A DNA stretch of 64,000 nucleotides, taken from positions 124,001-188,000 of the forward strand of contig CAZCOA010000001.1 of assembly GCA_964500225.1 (NCBI GenBank), read 5' to 3'. This document shows, piece after piece, positions 42,672 to 51,347 of this stretch (its first letter is position 1; each line of letters opens with the position of its first letter). This stretch comes from JAAYDY01 sp964500225 (GTDB lineage Bacteria > Planctomycetota > Phycisphaerae > FEN-1346 > JAACEH01). Position numbers and translations under genes: made by a program. The notes under the pieces are model-generated. The model was given only the letters and a program-made list of their open reading frames with translations. It made no database searches and was not told the DNA's origin.

Positions 42672-44597
42672 ATGACGTCGCGGAAAACACGTTCCGATTC
42701 CCGCGGTCGCAACTCCGCCGCATCCACTGCCCCCGAACCCCCACGAGGTCGTGCCCCTCGTCTCTGGCGGCTCGCTCTGGCTGTGGCCGTGGCGACTGTC
42801 GCCGCTTACCTTCCTTCGACCGCCCACCAGTTCGTTGCCTGGGACGACACCCGGTACGTCACCGACAACCTCCGACTGCGCGACGGTCTGACCTGGGACA
42901 TGGTCGTGTGGGCCTTCAACCCCCACCCCGCCCAGGCCGTCGGCGCCAACTGGCACCCGCTGACGTGGCTTTCGCACGCCCTGGACGTCACGCTCTTCGG
43001 CCTCGACCCGCGCGGACACCACGCCACCAGCATCGCCCTGCACGCCCTCGCCACCGCCCTGCTCCTGATCGCCCTGCACCGGCTCACCCGACGACTCTGG
43101 CCCAGCACCCTGGTCGCCGCCCTCTTCGCCCTGCATCCCCTGCACGTCGAAAGCGTCTCCTGGATCGCCGAACGCAAGGACGTCCTCTGCGGCCTCTTCA
43201 CCGGCCTCACCCTCTGGGCCTACGCCTTCTACGCCGAACGACCGTCGCCGCGACGGTACCTGCTCGTCGCCGCCTCCCTGGCCGCGGCCCTCCTGAGCAA
43301 ACCCATGGCCGTCACCGTCCCGTTCGTCCTGCTCCTGCTGGACTACTGGCCCCTGGGGCGGCTCTCGTGGCGTAGCGTCGCCGAAAAGTTGCCCCTGGTG
43401 GCCATGGTCGCCGCCTCGTCCGTCGTGACGCTGCTGGTTCAGCAGGCCGGCGGCGCCGTTCGCGGGCTCGATGCCGTTGCCCTCGCCCAGCGGCTCGCCA
43501 ACGCCGCCTACGCCTACGTCATGTACCTGGTCATGACCGTATGGCCGTGGCCGGGAACGCTCGTGCCGCTGCATCCGTTGCCTCATGCCGGGGGCGTCGC
43601 GGTATCGTATCCTGCGGCCGCGGGGGCCGCCCTCGTGCTGCTCGCCCTGACGGCGTTGGCCTGGGCGTTTCGTCACCGACGCCCCTACTGGATCGTCGGC
43701 TGGCTGATCTACCTCGGCATGCTCGTGCCGGTGATCGGCCTGGTACAGGTGGGCGCACAGCGGATGGCCGACCGGTACACCTATCTGCCCCTCGTGGGGA
43801 TATTCATGGCAACCGCGTGGTCCGCAGCCGACTGGGCGGCCGCACGGCCCCGACGGCAAACGATCGCGGCAACAGTCGCCCTAGCCGTGCTGGTCGTCCT
43901 GGGCGGTCTGACCGTGGACCAGCAGACCGTGTGGCGCAACTCGTTCTCGCTGTGGCATCGCGTCGTGACGGCCTACCCGCGCTGTGCGGCAGCCTATGTC
44001 AACCTGGGCCGCGCCTCCCACGACGCCGGGGACCGCGAAGCGGCCATCCAGTGGTACCGCCGCGCCATTGCCGTCGATCCGCGAAGCGTCGAGGCCGAGG
44101 CGAATCTGGGCATCCTGCTCGCCCAGGCGGACCGTGTGGACGAGGCTGTGCCGCACCTGACGCGCGCGCTGGAACTAAACCCCGGATGGGCCCGCGCGCA
44201 CTACGGGCTCGGCCTGGCCGCCGCCCGGCGCGGCAACGCGCCCGCCGCCGTCGAAGCGTTTGCCACGGCGGTCCAGTGCGATCCGAACTTCGGTCCGGCT
44301 CGGGCGGCGCTCGGGGCTGCCTTGCTCCAGGCCGGCCGCCTCGACGAAGCCGTCGCCCACTTGAACCTGGTGCTCAGCGCAAGGCCCGATCACGTCGAGG
44401 CTCGCTTGAATATGGCGGGCGCCTTGATCGGCCTCGGACGGTATCATGAGGCTATTGGACATCTACGCGAGGCCATGGCCCGCGCCGGCGAGTCGCCCTT
44501 GGCCCGCCACTACATGGCGATGGCCTACGAAGGACTCGGCGACATGGCCGCGGCCCGGCAATGGGAGCCCGCCGAGACCCCGGATGCGACGCCCTGA
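42672..44597 (+). CDS. membrane protein with C-terminal TPR repeats (glycosyltransferase-like), copy 1
   Basis: This 641-residue protein has about ten membrane helices (residues about 30-410) followed by TPR repeats (about 435-625; NLGRASHDAGDREAAIQWYR, NLGILLAQADRVDEAVPHL, ALGAALLQAGRLDEAVAHL). The segments FVAWDDTRYVTDN, ANWHPLTWLSHALDVTLFGL and LHPLHVESVSWIAERKDVL are typical of PMT-like (protein O-mannosyltransferase superfamily) membrane-TPR proteins, related in layout to eukaryotic TMTC proteins. It may transfer a sugar from a lipid carrier on the outer face of the membrane, but activity is inferred. A paralogue follows directly, and the two share a 589-bp nearly identical tract. The ATG has no ribosome binding site. 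Confidence 0.82.
   Translation: MTSRKTRSDSRGRNSAASTAPEPPRGRAPRLWRLALAVAVATVAAYLPSTAHQFVAWDDTRYVTDNLRLRDGLTWDMVVWAFNPHPAQAVGANWHPLTWLSHALDVTLFGLDPRGHHATSIALHALATALLLIALHRLTRRLWPSTLVAALFALHPLHVESVSWIAERKDVLCGLFTGLTLWAYAFYAERPSPRRYLLVAASLAAALLSKPMAVTVPFVLLLLDYWPLGRLSWRSVAEKLPLVAMVAASSVVTLLVQQAGGAVRGLDAVALAQRLANAAYAYVMYLVMTVWPWPGTLVPLHPLPHAGGVAVSYPAAAGAALVLLALTALAWAFRHRRPYWIVGWLIYLGMLVPVIGLVQVGAQRMADRYTYLPLVGIFMATAWSAADWAAARPRRQTIAATVALAVLVVLGGLTVDQQTVWRNSFSLWHRVVTAYPRCAAAYVNLGRASHDAGDREAAIQWYRRAIAVDPRSVEAEANLGILLAQADRVDEAVPHLTRALELNPGWARAHYGLGLAAARRGNAPAAVEAFATAVQCDPNFGPARAALGAALLQAGRLDEAVAHLNLVLSARPDHVEARLNMAGALIGLGRYHEAIGHLREAMARAGESPLARHYMAMAYEGLGDMAAARQWEPAETPDATP
42945..43533 (+). repeat. 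nearly identical 589-bp tract, copy A
   Basis: This part of the first TPR membrane gene matches 44918-45506 with only three differences that I can find (two silent, one Ala/Pro at the end). Sequence before and after it differs strongly. It encodes the central membrane helices. Confidence 0.92.
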
Positions 44598-44647
44598 ACC
44601 GTCGCAGGCAACACACGCGGCCCACGCGGCCGCAGGGAATCCTTGAT

Positions 44648-46534
44648 ATGGCCGCACCACGCACCGCACAGAAAGTAGCCGTCGCCTCAATACCGCCTGC
44701 CGCGAAGCCCCCCGCGACGGCCGGCGTTGCTGCCCATCTCCTTGCCCCCTGGACGGCAGCGATCGCGCTGGCGGTCGTCACGGCCGCCGTGTATCTGCCG
44801 TCGCTTCGCCATGGCTTCCTCAATTGGGACGACGACACCTACATCACCGAGAATCCCCACGTCCGCCGCGGACTCAGCGCCGAGACCGTCGCTTGGGCCT
44901 TCCGCAGCCGCGAGGCCGCCAACTGGCACCCGCTGACGTGGCTCTCGCATGCCCTGGACGTCACGCTCTTCGGCCTCGACCCGCGCGGACACCACGCCAC
45001 CAGCATCGCCCTGCACGCCCTCGCCACCGCCCTGCTCCTGATCGCCCTGCACCGGCTCACCCGACGACTCTGGCCCAGCACCCTGGTCGCCGCCCTCTTC
45101 GCCCTGCATCCCCTGCACGTCGAAAGCGTCTCCTGGATCGCCGAACGCAAGGACGTCCTCTGCGGCCTCTTCACCGGCCTCACCCTCTGGGCCTACGCCT
45201 TCTACGCCGAACGACCGTCGCCGCGACGGTACCTGCTCGTCGCCGCCTCCCTGGCCGCGGCCCTCCTGAGCAAACCCATGGCCGTCACCGTCCCGTTCGT
45301 CCTGCTCCTGCTGGACTACTGGCCCCTGGGGCGGCTCTCGTGGCGTAGCGTCGCCGAAAAGTTGCCCCTGGTGGCCATGGTCGCCGCCTCGTCCGTCGTG
45401 ACGCTGCTGGTTCAGCAGGCCGGCGGCGCCGTTCGCGGGCTCGATGCCGTTCCCCTCGCCCAGCGGCTCGCCAACGCCGCCTACGCCTACGTCATGTACC
45501 TGGTCAAGACGTTCTGGCCCGCGCCGGGAAGCCTCACACCGTTCTATCCCCTGCCCGAGCACGGCGGCCCGGCCGTTGGCGTGGGCGCGGCCGCAGCGCT
45601 GGCCGCAACGCTGGCAGCGATCTCCCTGGCGACGGCGGCCCTGCGCCGGCAGCGACCCTATCTGGCCGTCGGCTGGCTGATCTACGTCGGCATGCTCGTC
45701 CCGGTGATCGGCATCGTTCAGGTGGGCGCACAGCGGATGGCCGACCGGTACGCGTACCTGCCGCTGGTGGGCGTATTCATGGCGGTCACGTGGCTTGCGG
45801 CCGATTGGCTTGCAGCCCGGCCCGCCAGTCTCCGCCGCGCGGTTGTGGCGCCGGCGGCCATGGCCATCCTCGTCCTCTTGAGCCATCTCACCGTGCAGCA
45901 GCAGGCCATCTGGAGCGACTCGGTGACCTTCTGGCAGTACAATGCCGCCGCCTGGCCCGGCAACGGCGTGGCCTGGAACAGCCTGGCCAACGCCCTGTGG
46001 CAACGGGCGATGGACCCGAACCAGCCCGACCGGACGGATGCGCACGCGGCGGCCGCTCTGGAGGCACAGCGCCGCGCCGTGGCCGCCGAGCCGCAAAACG
46101 CCCGGTTCGTCAGCAACCTGGGCGACAAGCTGTACGCCGTCGCCAAGCGCCGCCAGGACGCCGCGCAGATGGCCGAGGCGGAGCAGGCGTACCGGCGGGC
46201 CCTGGAACTGGACGCGGACTGGTACGGCGCCGAAATCGGGCTGGGCAACGTGGCCCAGCACCGCGAGGACTATGCCGAGGCCATTCGGCGGTACGAGCGG
46301 GCGGCCGCCATGAAGAACGACCTTGTGGCGGCCCACTACAACCTGGGCATGACGTACCACAGGATGGGCAACCTCGATGCGGCCATTACGTCCTATCGGC
46401 GGGCCCTGGCGCTCGAGCCGAACCTGCCCGACGTTTGCCGCAACCTCGCCGCCGCGCTGACGGTTAAAGGTCAAACCGCCGAAGCAGCCCAATGGGCGCG
46501 GCGTGCCGCAGAGCTGGAATCTCGACGACAATGA
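44648..46534 (+). CDS. membrane protein with C-terminal TPR repeats (glycosyltransferase-like), copy 2
   Basis: This 628-residue paralogue of the preceding gene has the same plan: about ten membrane helices starting with AIALAVVTAAVYLPSLRHGF and FLNWDDDTYITENPHVRRGL, then a TPR tail (MAEAEQAYRRALELDADWYG, NVAQHREDYAEAIRRYERA, NLGMTYHRMGNLDAAITSYR). It starts at ATG 44648 with AGGGAA nine bases upstream; an upstream extension would overlap copy 1. The TPR tail differs from that of copy 1 while the membrane core is almost identical, so the two could act on different partners through the same core. The beta-mannosidase gene follows after 37 bases, which fits a role in mannose-containing glycans, but that is inference. 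Confidence 0.82.
   Translation: MAAPRTAQKVAVASIPPAAKPPATAGVAAHLLAPWTAAIALAVVTAAVYLPSLRHGFLNWDDDTYITENPHVRRGLSAETVAWAFRSREAANWHPLTWLSHALDVTLFGLDPRGHHATSIALHALATALLLIALHRLTRRLWPSTLVAALFALHPLHVESVSWIAERKDVLCGLFTGLTLWAYAFYAERPSPRRYLLVAASLAAALLSKPMAVTVPFVLLLLDYWPLGRLSWRSVAEKLPLVAMVAASSVVTLLVQQAGGAVRGLDAVPLAQRLANAAYAYVMYLVKTFWPAPGSLTPFYPLPEHGGPAVGVGAAAALAATLAAISLATAALRRQRPYLAVGWLIYVGMLVPVIGIVQVGAQRMADRYAYLPLVGVFMAVTWLAADWLAARPASLRRAVVAPAAMAILVLLSHLTVQQQAIWSDSVTFWQYNAAAWPGNGVAWNSLANALWQRAMDPNQPDRTDAHAAAALEAQRRAVAAEPQNARFVSNLGDKLYAVAKRRQDAAQMAEAEQAYRRALELDADWYGAEIGLGNVAQHREDYAEAIRRYERAAAMKNDLVAAHYNLGMTYHRMGNLDAAITSYRRALALEPNLPDVCRNLAAALTVKGQTAEAAQWARRAAELESRRQ
44918..45506 (+). repeat. nearly identical 589-bp tract, copy B
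   Basis: This is the counterpart of 42945-43533, displaced by 1973 bases in direct orientation. The boundaries are sharp on both sides, which points to gene conversion or a very recent partial duplication. Confidence 0.92.
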
Positions 46535-46571
46535 CTCGGTGTGACCCGGAGCAGCCAAAGGAGATGGACCC

Positions 46572-49076
46572 ATGAGCAAAGTGTCCTTAAACGGTGCGTG
46601 GCAGATGCGCCAAGACGGAGGCAAGGGGCGCGTACGTCAATGGATCAATGCACGCGTGCCGGGGTGCGTACACACGGACCTGCTGCGCGCGGGGAAGATT
46701 CCCGATCCGTACTATCGCCGCAACGAGCTCGACGTGTTGTGGGTGGACGAGGTGCCGTGGGAGTACGTGCGGCAGTTCCGGACGACGCCGGCGCAGGCCC
46801 GCGCGGCCATGCAGCAATTGGTCTTCGAAGGGCTCGACACGGCGGCCACGGTGTACCTGAATGGCCGCAAGGTCGGCACGGCGGACAACATGTTCCGCCG
46901 CTGGCGGTTCGACGTGAAGGGCCGCCTGCGCGAGGGCGAGAACGTCGTCCGTGTGGTCTTCGAGTCGCCGATCGCGTACGGCCGGCGCATGAGCCGGCGG
47001 TCCGCGTCGGTCTGCAACCGCCTGGAAGAGCGGGCCTGGGCCGACCGGCCGCCGCGACCGACGTTCCGGCCGTTCGTCCGCAAGGCCCAGTGCCACTTCG
47101 GGTGGGACTGGGGCCCGCTGCTGGCCACCAGCGGCATCTGGCAGGACTGCTACGTGCTGGCCACGAACGAGCCCGTGCTGGACTACGTGACGACGCAACA
47201 GTCGCACGGTGCAAGCGGTGTGCGGCTGGACGTGACGGCCCACGTGCTGGCCCCGAAGGCCGGCCGCGGCACGCTGGCGGTGCGCATCGACGGGCAAACG
47301 GTCCTCGCCGCGGCGTCGCTGAAGAAGGGCGCCAACCGCGTCGCGGCCAAGGTGTTCATCGCGAAGCCGAAACTTTGGTGGCCGGCCGGCGCCGGCAAGC
47401 AGCCGCTGTACGGTCTGGACGTGGCCTGGACGCCCGACGGCGGCGCCGCGCCGAGCGACCGCTATGAAACGCAAATCGGCCTGCGACAAGTCGAGCTCGT
47501 GCAACAGAAGGACGCCATCGGCCGCAGCTTCACCTTCCGCATCAACGGCCGCGACATCTACTGCAAGGGCGCCAACTGGATTCCCGACGACGTCTTCGCC
47601 GACCGCACGACGCCCGACCGCCTGCGGCAACTGGTCGAGGACGCCGTGGCCGCCAACATGAACATGCTTCGCGTTTGGGGCGGCGGCATCTATGCCCAGG
47701 ACGAGCTGCTGCGTCTGTGCGACCGCCACGGCATCATGGTCTGGCACGATCTCATGTTCGCCTGCGCGGCCTATCCCGAGGACAAGTGGTTCCTCGACAA
47801 CGTCGAGGCCGAGGTGCGGCACCAGCTCCGCCGCATGAGCAACCATCCGTCCATCGTCCTGTGGTGCGGCAACAACGAGAACCAGACCGCCGTGGACTCG
47901 TGGTGGGCCCAGGACCCGAACCAGAAACGGTTCCGCCGGGCCTACGACAAGCTCACTTACGACACGCAGCAGCGCGTCGTCCGCGAGGAAGATCCCGGTC
48001 GCCCGTGGGTGCCCAGTTCGCCCACCGGATGTCCGCGCAAGCCGGGATATCCCTTCGGCGACCCGAACGTCGGCGACATGCACTATTGGGACGTCTGGCA
48101 TCGGCGCAAGGACTTCGACAACTACCTCACCGTCACACCGCGGTTCTCCAGCGAGTTCGGGTTCCAGTCGTTCCCGAGCATCGACACGCTGCGCACCGTG
48201 GCGCGGCCCGAGGACATGAACGTCTCCAGCCCCGTCATGGAACACCACCAGCGAAACAGGCAGGGCAACTCGATCATCGTCGATTTTATGACGCGGTATC
48301 TGCGGCTGCCGAGCGACATGGACGGCTTCTGCTACCTGTCGCAACTGAACCAGGGCCTGGCCATGAAAACGGCTATCGAGCATTGGCGCCGCGCCAAGCC
48401 CCGCTGCATGGGCACCCTCTACTGGCAGTTCAACGATATCTGGCCCGTGGCCTCGTGGTCGAGCATCGACTGGCTGCTGCGGTGGAAGGCGCTGCACTAC
48501 ATGGCCCGGCGGTTCTACGCGCCGCTGCTGGCTTCCGTGAGCGACGACGCCGAAGGCCTGCGGCTGTGGGGCACGAGCGACCTCGACGAGCCCGTGCGCG
48601 GCTCATGGTCGGCCGAAGCCCGCACCTACGACGGCCGTCGCGTCTGGAGCGGCAAGGGCACCTTCACCCTGAAGGCCGACCAGTCGCGGGCCGTGGCCGT
48701 CCTGCCGCGAGAAACCATCATCAACGCCCTGGGCGGCGCCTCCGGCGGATTCCTCCGCGTGGCCCTCAAGGCCGGCCCGCACCGGTCCGAGAACGATCAC
48801 CACTTCGCGCCGCTGAAGCGGGCCGAACTGCCCAAGCCGCGCATCGTCGCCCACGTGGCCCAACGCGGCGACGCACTGACCGTCACCCTGAAGAGCGACG
48901 CCACGGCCCTGTTCGTGGAACTCTCCACCGGCAAGCTGCCGGGCACCTTTAGCGACAACCTCCTGACGCTGCTGCCGGGCAAGGAAATGACCGTAACGTT
49001 CCGCGGCCGTCGCCCGACCGACGCCGCCGCCCTGCGCAAGGCCCTGAAGGTTCGGTCCCTGCGCGATACATACTGA
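46572..49076 (+). CDS. beta-mannosidase (GH2)
   Basis: This 834-residue cytoplasmic glycosidase has the family 2 domain order: sugar-binding jelly roll (about 1-190; SLNGAWQMRQ, VPGCVHTDLLRAGKIPDPYY), immunoglobulin-like domain, TIM barrel (about 300-610) and C-terminal beta domains. PGCVHTDLLRAGKIPDP is characteristic of beta-mannosidases. The acid/base Glu is in IVLWCGNNENQ and the likely nucleophile Glu in RFSSEFGFQSFPS. It cleaves beta-linked mannose from the non-reducing end of glycans. No signal peptide is present. The ribosome binding site AAAGGAG lies nine bases before the ATG. Confidence 0.93.
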   Translation: MSKVSLNGAWQMRQDGGKGRVRQWINARVPGCVHTDLLRAGKIPDPYYRRNELDVLWVDEVPWEYVRQFRTTPAQARAAMQQLVFEGLDTAATVYLNGRKVGTADNMFRRWRFDVKGRLREGENVVRVVFESPIAYGRRMSRRSASVCNRLEERAWADRPPRPTFRPFVRKAQCHFGWDWGPLLATSGIWQDCYVLATNEPVLDYVTTQQSHGASGVRLDVTAHVLAPKAGRGTLAVRIDGQTVLAAASLKKGANRVAAKVFIAKPKLWWPAGAGKQPLYGLDVAWTPDGGAAPSDRYETQIGLRQVELVQQKDAIGRSFTFRINGRDIYCKGANWIPDDVFADRTTPDRLRQLVEDAVAANMNMLRVWGGGIYAQDELLRLCDRHGIMVWHDLMFACAAYPEDKWFLDNVEAEVRHQLRRMSNHPSIVLWCGNNENQTAVDSWWAQDPNQKRFRRAYDKLTYDTQQRVVREEDPGRPWVPSSPTGCPRKPGYPFGDPNVGDMHYWDVWHRRKDFDNYLTVTPRFSSEFGFQSFPSIDTLRTVARPEDMNVSSPVMEHHQRNRQGNSIIVDFMTRYLRLPSDMDGFCYLSQLNQGLAMKTAIEHWRRAKPRCMGTLYWQFNDIWPVASWSSIDWLLRWKALHYMARRFYAPLLASVSDDAEGLRLWGTSDLDEPVRGSWSAEARTYDGRRVWSGKGTFTLKADQSRAVAVLPRETIINALGGASGGFLRVALKAGPHRSENDHHFAPLKRAELPKPRIVAHVAQRGDALTVTLKSDATALFVELSTGKLPGTFSDNLLTLLPGKEMTVTFRGRRPTDAAALRKALKVRSLRDTY

Positions 49077-49095
49077 GATGACGGATGCCGCAAGA

Positions 49096-49139
49096 CCCGG
49101 CCGCTCCCCCTCCCCGCCTCCGGGAAAAGAGCGGCCGGG
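49096..49139. terminator. hairpin between converging genes
   Basis: CCCGGCCGCTC (49096-49106) and GAGCGGCCGGG (49129-49139) form a perfect 11-bp stem with a 22-base loop. It lies between the stops of the converging beta-mannosidase and beta-helix genes and may serve both strands. No T-run follows. Confidence 0.45.
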
Positions 49140-49223
49140 CCGCATCGCCGCTTTCGCGCGGCCCCGCGGCCGCAAACCCGGCTGAGGGCCCAAGACGCCT
49201 CACGAGCGACGCGACGAAAAAGT

Positions 49224-50525
49224 TCATTCCTTCCGGGCTTGCGTCTTCGCCGCCTCGCCCTGGGCCGCAGGCCGGGGTTCTTTTTCCGTCTCCTTCGGCT
49301 CGGGGTTTTTGCCTTTGCTCATTCCCAGACGGGCGTAGCCGGCCACGGGGTGGTACTTGCCGAACTTCTTGCAGATCATCGTGTGGACGCGATCCAGGGC
49401 CTGTTCGTACACCTGGGCGGTCGCGGCCTTGTTGTTCTCGGCCGCGGTGCCCGGGGCCAGCCGGAACGAACACGCGTAATTGTCCCTCACGGTATTGTTG
49501 ACGGCCTTGCCGCTGACTTCGATCCACGGCCGCAGACGCGACGGCCAACGCGACCACGCCACATTCCGTTCGATCCGGGCGTTCTCCGCGTCGCACAACG
49601 TCACGCCGTGCCACATCTCCACACATATCACATTGTCGGTAACCGTGAAGTCAATCAGCGGCCCGTCGAAGAAGCCGATCGCTTGGAGGTGGTTGGTCAG
49701 TTTCTGCCCGTCGTCCTCGCGGTTGATGATGATGTTGGCGTGAATCGTCGCGCGGCGGACGGTGCCCGTGCCCTTGTTGAACAGAAAACACTGAATGGCG
49801 TCGTCATGGTTGGGGTCGCCGTCGGCGTCGTTGACATAAACGTTCTTGATCACGTTGTATTGGACCGTAAGGCCGTCGCGCGTCACGCGAATGCCGTCGG
49901 CCGAGAAGTTCGTGACGACGTTGCCCTCGCACAACGAATCCTCGGCGCACAGGGCGATGCCAAACCGCGTGTTCAGAACGTAGTTGTTGCGCAGCGTCAG
50001 GTTCTTGCCGTGGCGGCCCATGAAAATGCCGTTGTTGGCCGCCATCCACCGGGCGGCATTCCACCCGGACGAGTCCAGTTCGGTATAAATGAAGCAATCC
50101 TCGATCACCAGGTCGCTTGACGAGCCGCCCTCGGCCAGCGTCACGATGTCGCCCTGGTACGGCTTGTCGCCGCAGGAGGGGCTGATCGTGAGCCCGCGGA
50201 TGAGCCACTTCGTGCCGGAGGTGATCTCCAGGCGACCGAGCGTCGGCGTCTGGCCCTTGCCGGCCGCGATCGTGATGAAGTCCGAGTTGTTGCCCGACAG
50301 CGTCACATGGCCGTGATACCCGGACCCCAACAGGATGGTGTCGCCCGGCCCGACCTTGCGGATGGCGCCGCGATCCACCACCTCGGCCAAGGTTCGCCAC
50401 GGCCTGGCCTGCGACCCGTCGCCACCGGTTGTCCCGGTGGCCGGCACCACGTAAAACGTTTGCCCTGCCTGCGCTGCCGCACAACAGCCCAGGACCGCCG
50501 CCGCCAATACTCCACGCCAACACAT
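49224..50525 (-). CDS. secreted right-handed parallel beta-helix protein
   Basis: This 433-residue protein has a signal peptide (CWRGVLAAAVLGCCAAAQAG), then the common start of pectate-lyase-like proteins (TFYVVPATGTTGGDGSQARP, WRTLAEVVDRG) and a series of beta-helix rungs (SSSDLVIEDCFIYTELDSSG, NLTLRNNYVLNTRFGIALC, LTVQYNVIKNVYVNDADGDP, ATIHANIIINREDDG). It resembles the PL/GH28-type fold of polysaccharide-degrading or binding proteins, but no catalytic residues could be assigned. The C-terminal 30 residues are Lys/Glu-rich. The ATG has CAGGAG nine bases upstream. Confidence 0.85.
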   Translation of the reverse strand: MCWRGVLAAAVLGCCAAAQAGQTFYVVPATGTTGGDGSQARPWRTLAEVVDRGAIRKVGPGDTILLGSGYHGHVTLSGNNSDFITIAAGKGQTPTLGRLEITSGTKWLIRGLTISPSCGDKPYQGDIVTLAEGGSSSDLVIEDCFIYTELDSSGWNAARWMAANNGIFMGRHGKNLTLRNNYVLNTRFGIALCAEDSLCEGNVVTNFSADGIRVTRDGLTVQYNVIKNVYVNDADGDPNHDDAIQCFLFNKGTGTVRRATIHANIIINREDDGQKLTNHLQAIGFFDGPLIDFTVTDNVICVEMWHGVTLCDAENARIERNVAWSRWPSRLRPWIEVSGKAVNNTVRDNYACSFRLAPGTAAENNKAATAQVYEQALDRVHTMICKKFGKYHPVAGYARLGMSKGKNPEPKETEKEPRPAAQGEAAKTQARKE

Positions 50526-50683
50526 AGCACGTTTCTCCTGACCGGATGGAAAGGCCGATTCCCGCGCGGCCCCCTGTCAGGATCAAACGACGGAACACTC
50601 CGCTTGTTACTCAAAAACCGTTGCCGCGGCCCGATTTGCGCCAATTCACCCGCACAGCGGCCGATTCTGCCGCCCAGGTCCCT

Positions 50684-51166
50684 TCACTTCAGCGACGGTT
50701 GCACGATCATGATACGATCCACCGGACGGCCTTCCCAAGTGCGCCGTTCCATGACGGTGAACTTGAATCGCGATCCGGCGGCCTCCTTGGCGTTGCTTCC
50801 GGCCGCACCGAACACCGTTTCCGGGTCCTCGATAGCCAGAACCATGCGGCCATCGGCGTCCACCGGCGGCGTGCCGGCCACCGTCTCGACATCGCCCAGA
50901 ACCGCCACCGTCGTGTGGAACGGATGAACCTCGTAGGCCGTACCGGTGAACTGATCCTGCGGCACCAACTCGGCCACGCCGGCGAAGACGACCCACGCGA
51001 CCACGTACTCGCGGTCCGCCAGACCGTCGATAATCTTCTGCTGCTGCTCGAAGGCCAGGGGCAGCCCTTCGCTCGCCGCCTTCGGCCGGCATCCCCCTGC
51101 CGTCATCGCCGCCAGAACCGCCAGGACCATCGCCGCCGCCGAGTGCCGCCATACATGGTAGACCAT
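50684..51166 (-). CDS. lipoprotein of unknown function
   Basis: This 160-residue protein starts at the ATG at 51166 with AAAGGAG seven bases upstream. The hydrophobic stretch AAAMVLAVLAAMTAGGC ends in a lipobox Cys at about residue 26. The mature part is a small beta-rich domain (EYVVAWVVFAGVAELVPQDQ, HPFHTTVAVLGDVETVAG, GRPVDRIMIVQPSLK) without a motif I recognise. It stands alone between the beta-helix and oxidoreductase genes. Confidence 0.72.
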   Translation of the reverse strand: MVYHVWRHSAAAMVLAVLAAMTAGGCRPKAASEGLPLAFEQQQKIIDGLADREYVVAWVVFAGVAELVPQDQFTGTAYEVHPFHTTVAVLGDVETVAGTPPVDADGRMVLAIEDPETVFGAAGSNAKEAAGSRFKFTVMERRTWEGRPVDRIMIVQPSLK

Positions 51167-51347
51167 GGATTCGCTCCTTTGCCTGGGCCGCAAGAACCTT
51201 ACGCCGGCCGCGCGATTCGCCACGCACGGCAGAATGCCACGTCACCGCAGACAGAATGATACCCCATAGCACTACAAACGTGCGCCCGCTGTCTCGATTG
51301 CACCGGCCTCGTGCGTGTCAGGCCCGCGGCGGCCGCGTCGCGACTCC

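Noticed and set aside
44687..46624. 645-codon minus-strand open frame opposite the second TPR membrane gene
   Set aside because: It is a shadow frame: the duplicated 589-bp tract gives the same apparent protein opposite both TPR genes, which explains its apparent conservation.
46587..48497. 636-codon minus-strand open frame opposite the beta-mannosidase
   Set aside because: The plus strand carries a full GH2 enzyme with catalytic motifs; the antisense frame is unrelated to any family I know.
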